Positions 63,455 to 64,000 of a stretch of DNA of 64,000 nt are shown in pieces (within the stretch, counting starts at the first letter, position 1; every line of letters begins with the position of its first letter). The stretch covers positions 1 through 64,000 of the forward strand of contig NZ_FPCF01000001.1 in assembly GCF_900116895.1 (NCBI RefSeq), read 5' to 3'. The notes below the pieces were generated by a model, which saw only the letters and a list, made by a program, of their open reading frames with translations, was not told the DNA's origin and did no database searches. This DNA is from Pseudidiomarina donghaiensis. GTDB taxonomy: Bacteria > Pseudomonadota > Gammaproteobacteria > Enterobacterales > Alteromonadaceae. The position numbers and the translations under genes were made by a program.

Positions 63455-64000
63455 ATGGCAAAGGAAGGCGTTCGAATTGCCAAGATCTATACGCGGGCAC
63501 TGCAAGGCATTGAAGCGCCACTAGTAACCATAGAGGTGTGTTTGGCATCTGGGCTGCCGTCATTCACCATGGTGGGGTTGCCACAAACGGGAGTGCGTGA
63601 GGCGCGCGACCGGGTGCGCTCGGCGATGTTGGCTAGCGATTTTTCCTTTCCCAAAGGGCAAAAAATTACCGTTAACTTAGCACCTGCCGATTTACCAAAG
63701 TTTGGTGCGCGCTACGACTTGGCCATCGCCATTGGTATTTTAGTTGCGAATAACCAAGTGCCTGAGTCGAGCACCGTCGGGCGTGAATTCTATGGTGAAT
63801 TAACACTTAATGGTGATTTGCGTGAAGTGACCGGTATATTGCCGGCGGTAATGAGCTGTCGGGACGAAGGGCGCGAAGCGGTTATTCCATTAGAAAACGC
63901 CGATGAAGCAGCGGTACTGCGTGAGCAACAATGTGTGGCAGCCATTAGTCTGCGCGATGTGGTGGAGCACTTAATCAGCCCGAATAAATTGCCATTTATC
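63455..64000 (+). CDS. comM: YifB/ComM magnesium-chelatase-like AAA+ protein (5' part, cut by window end)
   Basis: ATG 63455 is preceded by GAGGGAGAGTGAG. The frame stays open to the window edge (182 codons). The N-terminal segment is typical of the YifB/ComM family: YTRALQGIEAPLVTIEVCLA, GLPSFTMVGLP, ARDRVRSAM, FPKGQKITVNLAPADLPK and GARYDLAIAIGIL (ChlI N-terminal domain). ComM is a hexameric helicase that aids branch migration in natural transformation. The AAA+ core lies beyond the window. Confidence 0.93.
   Translation, partial: MAKEGVRIAKIYTRALQGIEAPLVTIEVCLASGLPSFTMVGLPQTGVREARDRVRSAMLASDFSFPKGQKITVNLAPADLPKFGARYDLAIAIGILVANNQVPESSTVGREFYGELTLNGDLREVTGILPAVMSCRDEGREAVIPLENADEAAVLREQQCVAAISLRDVVEHLISPNKLPFI

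Noticed and set aside
63360-63563. 67-codon minus-strand frame over the yifB/comM start
   Set aside because: It is antisense to the clearly coding 5' end of yifB/comM and has no start signal.

Overview
The window looks like a chromosome segment of a marine gammaproteobacterium. The order Alteromonadales is likely, and the backbone genes fit an Idiomarina/Pseudidiomarina-type genome. This rests on protein character (CIO-type cytochrome bd, Rep, UbiK, Fpr, YifB/ComM, several exported or lipoprotein enzymes) and not on any database search. Two halves differ sharply. From about 39.3 kb to 64 kb is ordinary, densely packed backbone. From 1 to about 39.3 kb is mostly accessory DNA: visibly more A+T-rich, full of orphan genes, insertion sequences (IS), IS scars, and genes caught in the act of decay. 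A short backbone-like patch lies at 19.9-22.3 kb (ECF sigma factor, membrane protein, 3' half of katG).

Left accessory region (1-19.9 kb). A CoiA-like gene sits between two inverted copies of one IS3-family element. Next come a proteasome-like N-terminal-threonine hydrolase with a translationally coupled 50-codon gene, and a 1257-aa protein with a C-terminal PD-(D/E)XK nuclease motif. A scrapyard follows: an Ltp-type lipoprotein fragment, a frameshifted Xre/ParS-type antitoxin, a frameshifted 15-residue-repeat protein, a trypsin-like protein with an internal deletion, and a gene cut by a complete IS3 element (18621-19900).

Right accessory region (22.3-39.3 kb). It starts at a broken katG and ends at tRNA-Arg(CCG). 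It carries two integration modules. The first is a four-gene overlapping operon (23.9-30.9 kb) with two very large tyrosine-recombinase-like proteins, a small partner and a protein that reads like a DNA sliding clamp; the layout resembles the gamma-mobile-trio type of element. The second is a conventional tyrosine integrase with excisionase-like genes, a divergent Cro/CI-type regulator, an operator array and phased repeats beside the tRNA. Cargo includes a DUF262 + HEPN pair (probable anti-phage system), an exported HNH nuclease and a second nuclease-like protein.

Scattered features tie the accessory DNA together: three paralogous single-membrane-span microproteins (10.7, 15.4, 34.5 kb), three dif-like 28-bp sites (7.95, 11.2, 22.66 kb), and a 30-33-bp repeat (11.3, 12.3, 38.1 kb).

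Backbone (39.3-64 kb). Contents are a beta-propeller-like lipoprotein, a serine beta-lactamase-family protein, a frameshifted Sel1-repeat protein, cydAB plus a DUF2474 subunit, YqaA, amidohydrolase, S9 peptidase, YqhA-family protein, alr, NhaC-family antiporter, prephenate dehydratase, dinB, cytochrome c5, a GAF-GAF-GGDEF-degenerate-EAL protein, rep, ubiK, fpr and the start of yifB/comM. One anomaly stands out: the last 34 bp of fpr are repeated 593 bp downstream, bracketing a lone lipoprotein gene, as if that gene had been inserted at the fpr 3' end.
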